This document shows positions 1-6,835 of a DNA stretch of 6,835 bases, piece by piece. Where the stretch lies: assembly GCA_029240475.1 (NCBI GenBank), contig JAREAF010000401.1, forward strand, positions 1 to 6,835, given 5' to 3'. How positions within the stretch are numbered: position 1 is the stretch's first letter; every line of letters starts with the position of its first letter. The stretch comes from Rhodospirillales bacterium. GTDB taxonomy: Bacteria; Pseudomonadota; Alphaproteobacteria; JAREAF01. The notes below the pieces were generated by a model. The model saw only the letters and a program-made list of their open reading frames with translations. It was not told the origin of the DNA and ran no database searches. Position numbers and translations under genes: made by a program.

Positions 1-1
1 C

Positions 2-40
2 GCGCTCTACGTCCTGCTCAAGCGCCGGAGGCGTCCATGA
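2..40 (+). CDS. C-terminal end of an upstream gene (partial)
   Basis: From base 2 a reading frame gives ALYVLLKRRRRP and ends at TGA 38-40. The stop overlaps the ATG of the next gene in the arrangement ATGA (37-40), a common sign of translational coupling inside an operon. The hydrophobic stretch followed by a run of arginines looks like the cytoplasmic end of a membrane helix, so the upstream product may be a membrane protein. Only twelve codons are visible, so the family cannot be named. The call rests on the ATGA overlap and the plausible ending. Confidence 0.45.
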   Translation, partial: ALYVLLKRRRRP

Positions 41-405
41 CTCCGTTCGGCGCGCGTCTCAGGGAGCTGCGGCGTGAGCGCGGCATCCAGCTCAAACACA
101 TGGCCAAGGGGCTCGGCGTCTCGGCGGCCTATCTCTCGGCGCTGGAGCACGGCCACAGAGGCCGGCCGAACCGCGCCTTCGTGCATCGCATCTGCGCCTA
201 TCTCAACATCATCTGGGACGAGGCCGAGGAGCTGCAGGCCCTGGCGCAGCTCTCCCATCCCCGCGTCACGGTCGACACATCCGGCCTGTCGCCCGAAGCG
301 ACGGAGCTGGCGAACCGGTTGGCGGAGCGCATCGAGAAGCTCGATCCCGAAACGGTCCGCAAGATGTTGGCGCTGCTCGACCGCAAGGCTGGAGACGGAG
401 CCTAG
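37..405 (+). CDS. XRE-family helix-turn-helix transcriptional regulator
   Basis: The 122-residue product is a small DNA-binding protein of the XRE/Cro-CI class. The HTH fills roughly residues 5-62: an arginine-rich first helix (RLRELRRERG), the HTH core GIQLKHMAKGLGVSAAYLSALEHG at 16-39 split as LKHMAKGLGV then SAAYLSALE, and the GRPNRAFVHRICAYLNI segment typical of the fourth and fifth helices. Residues 83-117 (SGLSPEATELANRLAERIEK and after) form a predicted amphipathic helical tail, probably for dimerisation; there is no ligand or peptidase domain. The ATG at 37 has a good ribosome site, GGAGG at 27-31, five bases upstream, and overlaps the preceding stop. It ends four bases before the BRP-like gene, so the two are probably co-transcribed. 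The target is unknown; autoregulation or control of the adjacent operon is inference. Confidence 0.88.
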   Translation: MTPFGARLRELRRERGIQLKHMAKGLGVSAAYLSALEHGHRGRPNRAFVHRICAYLNIIWDEAEELQALAQLSHPRVTVDTSGLSPEATELANRLAERIEKLDPETVRKMLALLDRKAGDGA

Positions 406-409
406 CCCC

Positions 410-784
410 ATGCCGATCCGATTCGAGCGCACGGTGCCGATCCTGCGCATCTTCTCCGAGGAGAAGGCGAAGGAGTTCTATCTCGGCTTTCTCGGATTTG
501 AGCTTGACTGGGAGCACCGGTTCGAGCCCGACACGCCCGTTTACATGCAGGTCTCGCGCGGCGGGATGGTGCTGCATTTGAGCGAGCATCATGGCGACGG
601 TTCGCCGGGAGCGACGCTGTTCGTGGAGACCGAGGGTCTGGAGGAGCTCCATGCCGAGGTGACGGCCAAGAAATACCGCTACCTGCGCCCGGGCATCGAG
701 GACGCGCCCTGGGGCGCGCGGGTGATGACGGTGATCGACCCCTTCTCCAACCGCATTCGCTTCAGCGAGCGCAAGCGGGCCTAG
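410..784 (+). CDS. Bleomycin-resistance/glyoxalase-superfamily (VOC fold) protein
   Basis: The 124-residue product has the layout of bleomycin-resistance proteins (BRP): a first strand VPILRI (9-14), helix and turn EFYLGFLGFELDWEHRF (22-38), a strand pair with YMQVSRGGMVLHLSEH (45-60), then LFVETEGLEELHAEV (70-84) and the closing block PWGARVMTVIDPFSNRIRF (100-118). The last block closely parallels the PWGREF...DPxGNxxxF ending of known BRP/ShBle proteins. Those proteins are dimers that sequester bleomycin-type drugs without catalysis; some relatives are metal-dependent lyases or dioxygenases. A full glyoxalase I metal set is not evident, so binding or sequestration is more likely than catalysis, but the substrate is unknown. 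Start: ATG 410, with GGAGACGGAG at 391-400 as ribosome site and a four-base gap after the XRE gene. The same frame is open upstream to base 74, but that part overlaps the XRE gene and is not coding. Confidence 0.87.
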   Translation: MPIRFERTVPILRIFSEEKAKEFYLGFLGFELDWEHRFEPDTPVYMQVSRGGMVLHLSEHHGDGSPGATLFVETEGLEELHAEVTAKKYRYLRPGIEDAPWGARVMTVIDPFSNRIRFSERKRA

Positions 785-791
785 CGCCCGC
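775..791 (+). terminator. Short GC hairpin spanning the stop of the BRP-like gene
   Basis: GCGGGC (775-780), a five-base loop CTAGC, and GCCCGC (786-791) form a perfect six-base stem covering the TAG stop codon. No T-run follows, so intrinsic termination is doubtful. It could be a weak pause site or chance in GC-rich DNA. The rest of the gap to 863 holds only a ribosome site for the next gene; I see no convincing promoter there. Confidence 0.22.
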
Positions 792-863
792 GCCGCTCGG
801 CACCCGCTTGGCCGCCCGGCCGTTCATAGCGGGCAAGAGGAAAGAGCTGAAGGAAGATCGGCA

Positions 864-1943
864 ATGAAAGTGCCCGAGCCGCGCAAGGGCATGCCCGACC
901 CGCATCTCAGCGAGCCGGAGTTCCGTGCGCGCTTTCTTGAGCAATTCCGCGACCCCGCCTTTCGGCCGCTCGCCGGCGAGTTGGAGAAGATCGCCGCCGT
1001 GGCCTGGGATGGTTACGAGAACGGCCGCAAGGCGCCGGTCACGCGCAAGGCGGGAGCCGAATTCGCGGATCCCGATTACGACCTCTCGGTCGATTGGCTG
1101 GCGGCCCGCGAGGCGATTGAGCAGGCCCGGCGCAAGCATGAGGATGCGGCCGGACCCGCGCGCATCCTGCTGATCAACAGCTCCTCGCGCAGCGAGCACA
1201 CCTGCCCGGGCGAGAGCTCCAAGTCCTGGCGCATCCTCCAGATCGCCGCCGGCATCTTCGCCGCCGCTGGCGATGTCGAGACCGAGATCCTCGATCTCAG
1301 CCGGCTCGCCTCCGAGTACGGCCGCAAGATTCATCCCTGCAAGGCCTGCTTCTCCACCGCGCCCGCGCTCTGCCACTGGCCCTGCTCCTGCTATCCGAAC
1401 CATGCGATGGGCCAGACGCAGGACTGGATGAACGAGATCTACCCGATGTGGATCGCCGCGCACGGCGTCATGATCGTCACGCCGGTCAACTGGTACCAAG
1501 CCTCCTCGCCCTTGAAGCTGATGATGGACCGGCTGGTCTGCGCCGACGGCGGCAATCCCGATCCGACACTGACGCACGGCAAGGACGCGCGCCGCGCCAA
1601 GGAGCTGGAGCTGGCGGGTTGGCCCTATCCCCGCCATCTCGAAGGCCGGCTCTTCTCGGTCGTGGTGCATGGCGACGTCGAGGGCGCGGAGACCCTGCGC
1701 CGCATGCTCTCCGACTGGCTCTGCTTCATGCATCTGGAGCCCGCCGGCGCCGCGGCCGAGCTCGATCGCTATGTCGGCTATTGGAAACCCTACGCCACCA
1801 GCCATGACGAGCTGGATGCGGACGAGGCGTTCCAGGAGGAGGTGCGCAATGCTGCACGCAGCCTGCTGCATGCCGTGCGTGCGAAGCGGGCGGGGCGCTG
1901 GGCGCCCGCCGACCAGAGCCTCAAGCAGCCTCGGAATAAGTGA
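864..1943 (+). CDS. Flavodoxin-fold NAD(P)H-dependent FMN reductase-like protein with N-terminal extension
   Basis: The 359-residue product has a flavodoxin-like (NADPH-dependent FMN reductase) domain from about residue 100 to 300. It shows the first strand and phosphate-binding loop ILLINSSSRSEHTCPGESSK (101-120), a second strand ETEILDLSRLA (139-149), a strand and flavin-contact loop GVMIVTPVNWYQASSPLKLM (201-220) with the Asp-Arg MDRL after it, and the late strand LFSVVVHGD (263-271). Family members bind FMN and pass electrons from NAD(P)H to flavin, quinone, azo or metal acceptors. Residues 1-99 are a charged, largely helical extension absent from minimal members. Residues 159-176 hold five cysteines (C159, C162, C170, C174, C176), placed where some iron-sulfur flavoproteins carry cluster ligands, though the spacing differs. 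No signal peptide is seen, so it is probably cytoplasmic. Start: ATG 864 with AAGGAAG at 850-856 upstream. The physiological acceptor is unknown. Confidence 0.85.
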   Translation: MKVPEPRKGMPDPHLSEPEFRARFLEQFRDPAFRPLAGELEKIAAVAWDGYENGRKAPVTRKAGAEFADPDYDLSVDWLAAREAIEQARRKHEDAAGPARILLINSSSRSEHTCPGESSKSWRILQIAAGIFAAAGDVETEILDLSRLASEYGRKIHPCKACFSTAPALCHWPCSCYPNHAMGQTQDWMNEIYPMWIAAHGVMIVTPVNWYQASSPLKLMMDRLVCADGGNPDPTLTHGKDARRAKELELAGWPYPRHLEGRLFSVVVHGDVEGAETLRRMLSDWLCFMHLEPAGAAAELDRYVGYWKPYATSHDELDADEAFQEEVRNAARSLLHAVRAKRAGRWAPADQSLKQPRNK

Positions 1944-1957
1944 ACGCCTGCCGGCGT
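1944..1957 (+). terminator. Small hairpin after the flavoprotein stop
   Basis: ACGCC (1944-1948), loop TGCC, GGCGT (1953-1957) form a five-base stem directly after the TGA at 1941-1943, followed by TCTAGATATT rather than a proper T-run. It may attenuate read-through into the dehydrogenase gene or be chance; the short stem makes strong termination unlikely. Confidence 0.22.
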
Positions 1958-1966
1958 CTAGATATT

Positions 1967-1970
1967 GGAG
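1967..1970 (+). promoter_or_regulatory. Ribosome binding site favouring a GTG start at 1978
   Basis: GGAG at 1967-1970 lies seven bases before an in-frame GTG (1978-1980). The ATG at 1996 has only a weaker GGA (1987-1989) six bases upstream. Initiation at 1978 would add MTFGSI to the dehydrogenase precursor; both versions keep the lipobox. Confidence 0.45.
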
Positions 1971-1995
1971 CACTCGGGTGACATTCGGATCAATC

Positions 1996-3308
1996 ATGGG
2001 CACTCCCCCAATCGTCGCTCTTGTCCTTGCTGCCGCGTTTGGTCTCGCCGCCTGCGGCGATACCGCCAAGCTTCCGGTGTCGGCGGGCACTGGTCCCGAT
2101 CCAGAGCTGCCGCCTCCGGCGCGAACGCTGATCCCGACCGTCAAGGTCGCTCCGGCCAAGGGCTGGGCCCAGGGCGCGGCGCCGCAGCCGGCCGCCGGGC
2201 TTGCCGTCACCCGCTTCGCCGAGGGCCTCGACCATCCGCGCTGGCTCTTGGCGCTTCCCAATGGCGATGTGCTGGTCGCCGAGAGCAACGCCCCGCCCCG
2301 GCCCGAGCAAGGCAAGGGCATCAAAGGCTGGTTCATGAAGAGGTTCATGAAGAAGGCGGGGGCGGCGGTGCCGAGCGCGAACCGGATCACGCTGCTGCGC
2401 GACGCCGACGGCGACGGCATCGCCGAGTTTCGCAGCGCCTTCCTCGAAGGGCTCAACTCGCCCTTCGGCATGACGCTCGCCGGCGATGCGCTCTATGTGG
2501 CCAACACCGATGCCGTGCTGCGCTTCCCCTACCGCGCCGGCGACACCCAGATCACCGCGCCAGGCGAGAAGGTCGTCGACCTCCCCGCCGGCCCTCGCAA
2601 TCATCACTGGACCAAGACCGTCCTCGCCGATCCCGCGGGCGAGCGGCTGTTCGTCAGCACCGGCTCCAACAGCAATGTCGCCGAGAATGGCATGGAGGAG
2701 GAAGAGGGCCGCGCCGCGATCTGGATCGTGGATGCGAAGACGGGCGAGCACCGCATCTTCGCCTCGGGCCTCAGGAACCCGATCGGCCTCGCCTTCGAGC
2801 CCGACACGGGCGCGCTCTGGACGACGGTCAATGAGCGCGACGAGCTCGGCAGCGATCTGGTGCCCGACTACATGACCTCGGTGCGGGACGGCGGCTTCTA
2901 TGGCTGGCCCTACAGCTATTTCGGCACGCATGTGGACGAGCGGGTCGAGCCGCAGCGCCCCGATCTCGTCGCCAAGGCCCTTGTGCCCGATTACGCGCTG
3001 GGGCCGCACACCGCCTCGATGGGCTTGGCTTTCTCCAAGGGCGCCGGGCTGCCGCCGCCTTTGGAGAACGGCGCCTTCGTCGGCCAGCATGGCTCCTGGA
3101 ACCGCAAGCCGCCGAGCGGCTACAAGGTGATCTTCGTGCCCTTCGCCAACGGCCTGCCCGCGGGCGAGCCGATCGACGTGCTCACCGGCTTCCTCGACGC
3201 CGACGGCAACGCGCTCGGCCGGCCCGTGGGCGTCGTGCTCGACGGCAAAGGCGGCGTCCTCGTCGCCGACGATGTCGGCAACATCGTCTGGCGGGTGGCG
3301 CCCGCCCG

Positions 3309-3312
<4 letters not shown>
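1996..3312 (+). CDS. Lipoprotein PQQ-dependent sugar dehydrogenase, sorbosone dehydrogenase family
   Basis: The 438-residue precursor starts with a hydrophobic segment ending in the lipobox LAAC (Cys20), so it is predicted to be lipid-anchored and face the periplasm; its n-region lacks lysine or arginine, which is unusual. A proline-rich linker (about 28-68) leads to a six-bladed beta-propeller of the soluble glucose/sorbosone dehydrogenase type. Visible family landmarks are RFAEGLDHPRWLLALPNGDV (73-92), the Ca-binding-like loop DADGDGIAE (136-144), NHHWTK (202-207) at the expected place of the catalytic histidine, GLRNPIGLAFEP (258-269), GGFYGWPYSYFG (299-310) and GQHGSWNRKPPSGYKVIFVP (363-382). 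Family members oxidise sugars, sorbosone or other aldoses using PQQ and calcium; the substrate here cannot be told. No PQQ biosynthesis genes are in the window. A basic segment (residues 107-120) precedes PSANRITLL. The start may instead be GTG 1978. It probably follows the flavoprotein in one transcript. Its stop overlaps the end of the convergent copper ATPase gene. Confidence 0.88.
2330..2353 (+). repeat. Perfect 12-base tandem duplication inside the dehydrogenase gene
   Basis: GGTTCATGAAGA occurs twice back to back (2330-2341 and 2342-2353). The period is four codons, so the frame is kept, and it encodes the doubled motif FMKRFMKK in a basic segment of the sugar dehydrogenase (residues about 113-120). 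It may be a recent slippage duplication, or two similar turns of an amphipathic helix that is normal at this place in the family. Confidence 0.8.
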
Positions 3313-5526
<2,214 letters not shown>

Positions 5527-5533
5527 GTCGGGT

Positions 5534-5539
5534 CTCCTC
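5534..5539 (-). promoter_or_regulatory. Ribosome binding site fixing the ATPase start at 5526
   Basis: GAGGAG on the minus strand (5539 to 5534) lies seven bases before ATG 5526. An upstream in-frame TTG at 5544 has no such site and would lie at or next to the predicted transcription start, so ATG 5526 is preferred. Confidence 0.75.
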
Positions 5540-5552
5540 GGCAAGGGTGCTT

Positions 5553-5583
5553 ATTCCGCAGCCTCCCGCAACGGGAAGGTCAA
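5553..5583 (-). promoter_or_regulatory. CueR/HmrR-type (MerR-family) copper-responsive promoter of the ATPase gene
   Basis: On the minus strand TTGACC (5583-5578) is followed by a 19-base spacer and then CGGAAT (5558-5553) at the -10 place. The dyad CCTTCCCGTTGCGGGAGG (5579-5562) begins in the -35 box and fills most of the spacer. This matches the known layout of CueR-controlled copA promoters, where a TTGACC -35, a CCTTCC...GGAAGG dyad and an overlong 19-base spacer make the promoter depend on DNA distortion by Cu(I)-loaded MerR-type regulator. The -10 is a poor match. The predicted start is near 5546, giving a leader of about 20 bases. The -35 begins only five bases after the yqaA-like stop, so the ATPase gene need not depend on read-through. 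The regulator gene itself is not in this window. The dyad could also be read as an RNA hairpin, but no T-run follows. Confidence 0.78.
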
Positions 5584-5588
5584 GGCCT

Positions 5589-6023
5589 TCAAGGCTGCAG
5601 CACCGCAAAGGCCAGCGCCGCGTAGCGCGCCGCCTTGCCAGCGGCGACCAGCGGCACGAACAATAGCAGCGGCAGCCTCAACGCGCCCGCCGCCACGGTG
5701 AGTGGATCGCCGATCAAGGGAACCCAGGCGAGGAGCAAGGACCAGGCGCCCCAGCGCTCGTATAGGCGCTGCGCCCGCTCCAGCCGCTCCGGCCGGATCC
5801 GCAGCCAGCGGCGCGCCGCCGACCCGGTCAGCGCACGCCCAAGCGCCCAGTTCACGACCGAGCCGAGCGTGTTCGCCGCCGTGCCCACGAGGAGCAGCAG
5901 CGCGGTCGAGTGCTCGCGCTCCGCCAGGAGCGCGCCCATAACCAGTTCGGACTGCGCCGGAAAGACGGTCGCCGCCAGGAAGGCGGAGCCGGCCAGCGCG
6001 GAATAGGCAGCGAGCGGGGTCAA
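5589..6023 (-). CDS. yqaA: YqaA/DedA-like (VTT-domain) inner-membrane protein
   Basis: The 144-residue product is a small polytopic membrane protein of the YqaA branch of the DedA/VTT superfamily. It shows FLAATVFPAQSELVMGALL (15-33) with the conserved Pro and Glu in a re-entrant-type hairpin, LLLVGTAANTLGSVVNWALG (43-62) followed by R63, a basic cytoplasmic loop (63-90), WGAWSLLLAWVPLIGDPLTV (91-110) with the GDP signature then AAGALR, and a last helix (about 117-141). DedA relatives are linked to lipid scrambling or carrier recycling and proton-motive-force homeostasis; a specific role for YqaA is not settled. No ATG gives a full-length protein: the frame is closed by a stop at 6057-6059, and TTG 6023 is the only initiator-like codon that keeps the first helix, with a weak GGA six bases upstream inside the palindrome GGTCCGGACC (6028-6037). 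Same strand as the ATPase gene, 62 bases before it. Confidence 0.82.
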   Translation of the reverse strand: MTPLAAYSALAGSAFLAATVFPAQSELVMGALLAEREHSTALLLLVGTAANTLGSVVNWALGRALTGSAARRWLRIRPERLERAQRLYERWGAWSLLLAWVPLIGDPLTVAAGALRLPLLLFVPLVAAGKAARYAALAFAVLQP

Positions 6024-6136
6024 AAGGGGTCCGGACCGGCTGAAGGCGGCAGGATATCAGCCTTTCCATTCCGAATTGAACAAGTTGCTGATATTCTTTA
6101 ACCGCCGGTTGGGGCAGGAAGGGGGCGCCTTCGCCC
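6024..6136. promoter_or_regulatory. Divergent intergenic promoter region
   Basis: This 113-base gap separates the divergent yqaA-like and MASE1 genes and includes the most AT-rich stretch of the window. Minus strand: TTGTTC (6083-6078), 18-base spacer, TGATAT (6059-6054) is a plausible promoter for the yqaA-like gene, with a start near 6047. Plus strand: TTGAAC (6076-6081), 17-base spacer, TAACCG (6099-6104) is a weaker candidate for the MASE1 gene. The two -35 boxes overlap, so the promoters would compete or share control. These are matches by eye only. Confidence 0.4.
6054..6094. repeat. Inverted repeat ATATCAG / CTGATAT in the divergent promoter region
   Basis: ATATCAG (6054-6060) and its exact reverse complement CTGATAT (6088-6094) flank a 27-base spacer, with arm centres 34 bases apart, about three helical turns. 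One arm overlaps the candidate -10 of the yqaA-like promoter and the other lies in the spacer of the candidate MASE1 promoter. This could be a pair of half-sites for a regulator of both genes. A seven-base match could also occur by chance. Confidence 0.4.
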
Positions 6137-6835
6137 GTGCCGAATCGTCGCGCAAGCCCATCTGCAGATGCGGATGCGGGCGTCCGCAGGACCACCCTTC
6201 TGGTCATTGCAGCCTTGTGCCTGGCCTATTTCCTGCTGGCCAAGGCCGGGCTGGCGCTGGCCTCGATCAATCCGAGCGCCACGCCCGTCTGGCCTCCGAC
6301 GGGCCTGGCGATCGCCGCGTTGCTCCTGCTCGGGCCCGAGGCCGCTCCGGCCATCTTCCTCGGTGCGTGGCTGGCCAACCAGACCACGACCGGCGATCTC
6401 CCGAGCTCCATCGCGATCGGCTTGGGCAACACGCTCGAGGCGCTGGTCGCGGCGCTGCTGACCCGCCGCTGGGCGCGCGGGACGGAGGCCTTCGAGAAGC
6501 CCGGGCGCGTGATCCGGTTCGCCCTCATCTGCCTGGTCATCGCCACGCCGATCAGCGCTACGGTGGGAGTGGCCAGCCTGCGCGCCGCCGGGCTGGCCGA
6601 GCTCCCCCAGCTTCCGGACATCTGGATCACCTGGTGGCTCGGCGACTTCGCGGGCGCGCTGATCGTGGCGCCAGCGATCGTTCTCTGGGCCCGAGCGGGC
6701 CGGGCGCGGGTCGGCCGCGAGGAGGCGCTCACTTATGGGGCGGCCGCGGCCATCGGGCTGATCGCCTTCAGTCCGCTGTTCGAACAGACGGCGATCCGCG
6801 GCGCGCTGGCGTTCGTCGTCGTGCTGCCGCTGCTC
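6137..6835 (+). CDS. MASE1-domain membrane sensor (N-terminal part, runs off the window)
   Basis: The visible 233 residues form a MASE1 integral-membrane sensory domain. Landmarks: first helix LLVIAALCLAYFLLAKAGLA (21-40), the turn SINPSATPVWPPTGLAIA (43-60) with the WPPTG motif, IFLGAWLANQTT (73-84), the helix with GNTLEALVAALLTRRW (97-112), TPISATVGVASL (137-148), and WITWWLGDFAGALIVAP (163-179) with the conserved WWLGD. In known proteins MASE1 is followed by PAS plus GGDEF/EAL (cyclic-di-GMP turnover) or a histidine kinase; the output module lies beyond the window, so the enzyme type is open. The start is GTG 6137, the first initiator codon after the in-frame stop at 6089-6091; a purine-rich AGGAAGGGGG (6116-6125) lies upstream at a slightly long distance. 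The next initiator-like codon (CTG 6200) would cut into the first helix. The N-terminus is basic then acidic (RR, DADAD) and cytoplasmic by prediction. Confidence 0.85.
   Translation, partial: MPNRRASPSADADAGVRRTTLLVIAALCLAYFLLAKAGLALASINPSATPVWPPTGLAIAALLLLGPEAAPAIFLGAWLANQTTTGDLPSSIAIGLGNTLEALVAALLTRRWARGTEAFEKPGRVIRFALICLVIATPISATVGVASLRAAGLAELPQLPDIWITWWLGDFAGALIVAPAIVLWARAGRARVGREEALTYGAAAAIGLIAFSPLFEQTAIRGALAFVVVLPLL

Noticed and set aside
74..409. Upstream in-frame extension of the BRP-like gene
   Set aside because: It overlaps the XRE gene in another frame and encodes low-complexity Ser/Arg/Pro sequence; ATG 410 has a ribosome site and begins the conserved fold.
762..2471. 569-codon open frame on the minus strand
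   Set aside because: It lies antisense to the flavoprotein and dehydrogenase genes, has no recognisable domain, and its composition is the usual GC-rich shadow of the real frames.
5562..5579. The CCTTCCCG...CGGGAGG dyad as an intrinsic terminator of the yqaA-like gene
   Set aside because: No T-run follows the stem, while the -35 hexamer and 19-base spacing fit a MerR-family operator much better.
6028..6037. Perfect palindrome GGTCCGGACC before the yqaA-like start
   Set aside because: A ten-base GC palindrome is not rare in this composition and it has no second copy or clear promoter relation, so it is not called as an operator.
5551..6207. 218-codon minus-strand frame overlapping the yqaA-like gene
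   Set aside because: The alternative frame with the TTG start gives the recognisable YqaA/VTT protein; this one is Gly/Arg/Ala-rich with no membrane segments.
6168..6461. Plus-strand ATG frame at the start of the MASE1 gene, and the minus-strand frame 6226-6732
   Set aside because: Both are out of frame with the clear MASE1 sequence that begins at GTG 6137 and continues past the window end.

Overview
The window is GC-rich throughout, apart from a short AT-richer patch near 6050-6100. Gene families and codon usage fit an alphaproteobacterium, most likely of the Hyphomicrobiales or a related order; this placement is inference from style and not from a marker gene. It reads as ordinary chromosomal accessory sequence. 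I see no tRNA, rRNA, CRISPR array, transposase or integrase.

Layout. Bases 2-3312 are all plus strand: the last codons of an upstream gene, a small XRE-type regulator (37-405) whose ATG overlaps that gene's stop, a bleomycin-resistance/glyoxalase-fold protein (410-784), a flavodoxin-fold oxidoreductase with an unusual N-terminal extension and a cysteine cluster (864-1943), and a lipoprotein PQQ-type sugar (sorbosone) dehydrogenase (1996-3312, or from GTG 1978). Bases 3309-6023 are minus strand: a Cu(I)-exporting P1B-type ATPase (3309-5526) that meets the dehydrogenase tail to tail with a 4-base overlap, and upstream of it a YqaA/DedA-like membrane protein (5589-6023, TTG start). A divergent AT-richer intergenic region (6024-6136) separates this from a plus-strand MASE1 membrane sensor that runs off the right edge (6137-6835).

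The most notable observation concerns the copper ATPase. Its upstream region carries what looks like a classical CueR/HmrR (MerR-family) copper-responsive promoter: TTGACC, a 19-base spacer holding the dyad CCTTCCCGTTGCGGGAGG, and a compact leader with a strong ribosome site. The gene itself is broken: about 45-50 codons of the nucleotide-binding domain, including the HP motif and the glycine-rich loop, are missing, and the reading frame shifts at the same point (about 3975-3990). The picture is a copper-inducible exporter inactivated recently, with promoter and remaining motifs still well preserved. A sequencing or assembly error would need to be excluded.

The plus-strand genes may form one or two transcription units: XRE plus BRP-like protein are tightly packed, and flavoprotein plus dehydrogenase are separated by about 35-50 bases. 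I found no sequence evidence tying them to the copper genes, and I did not find a convincing new multi-gene system.
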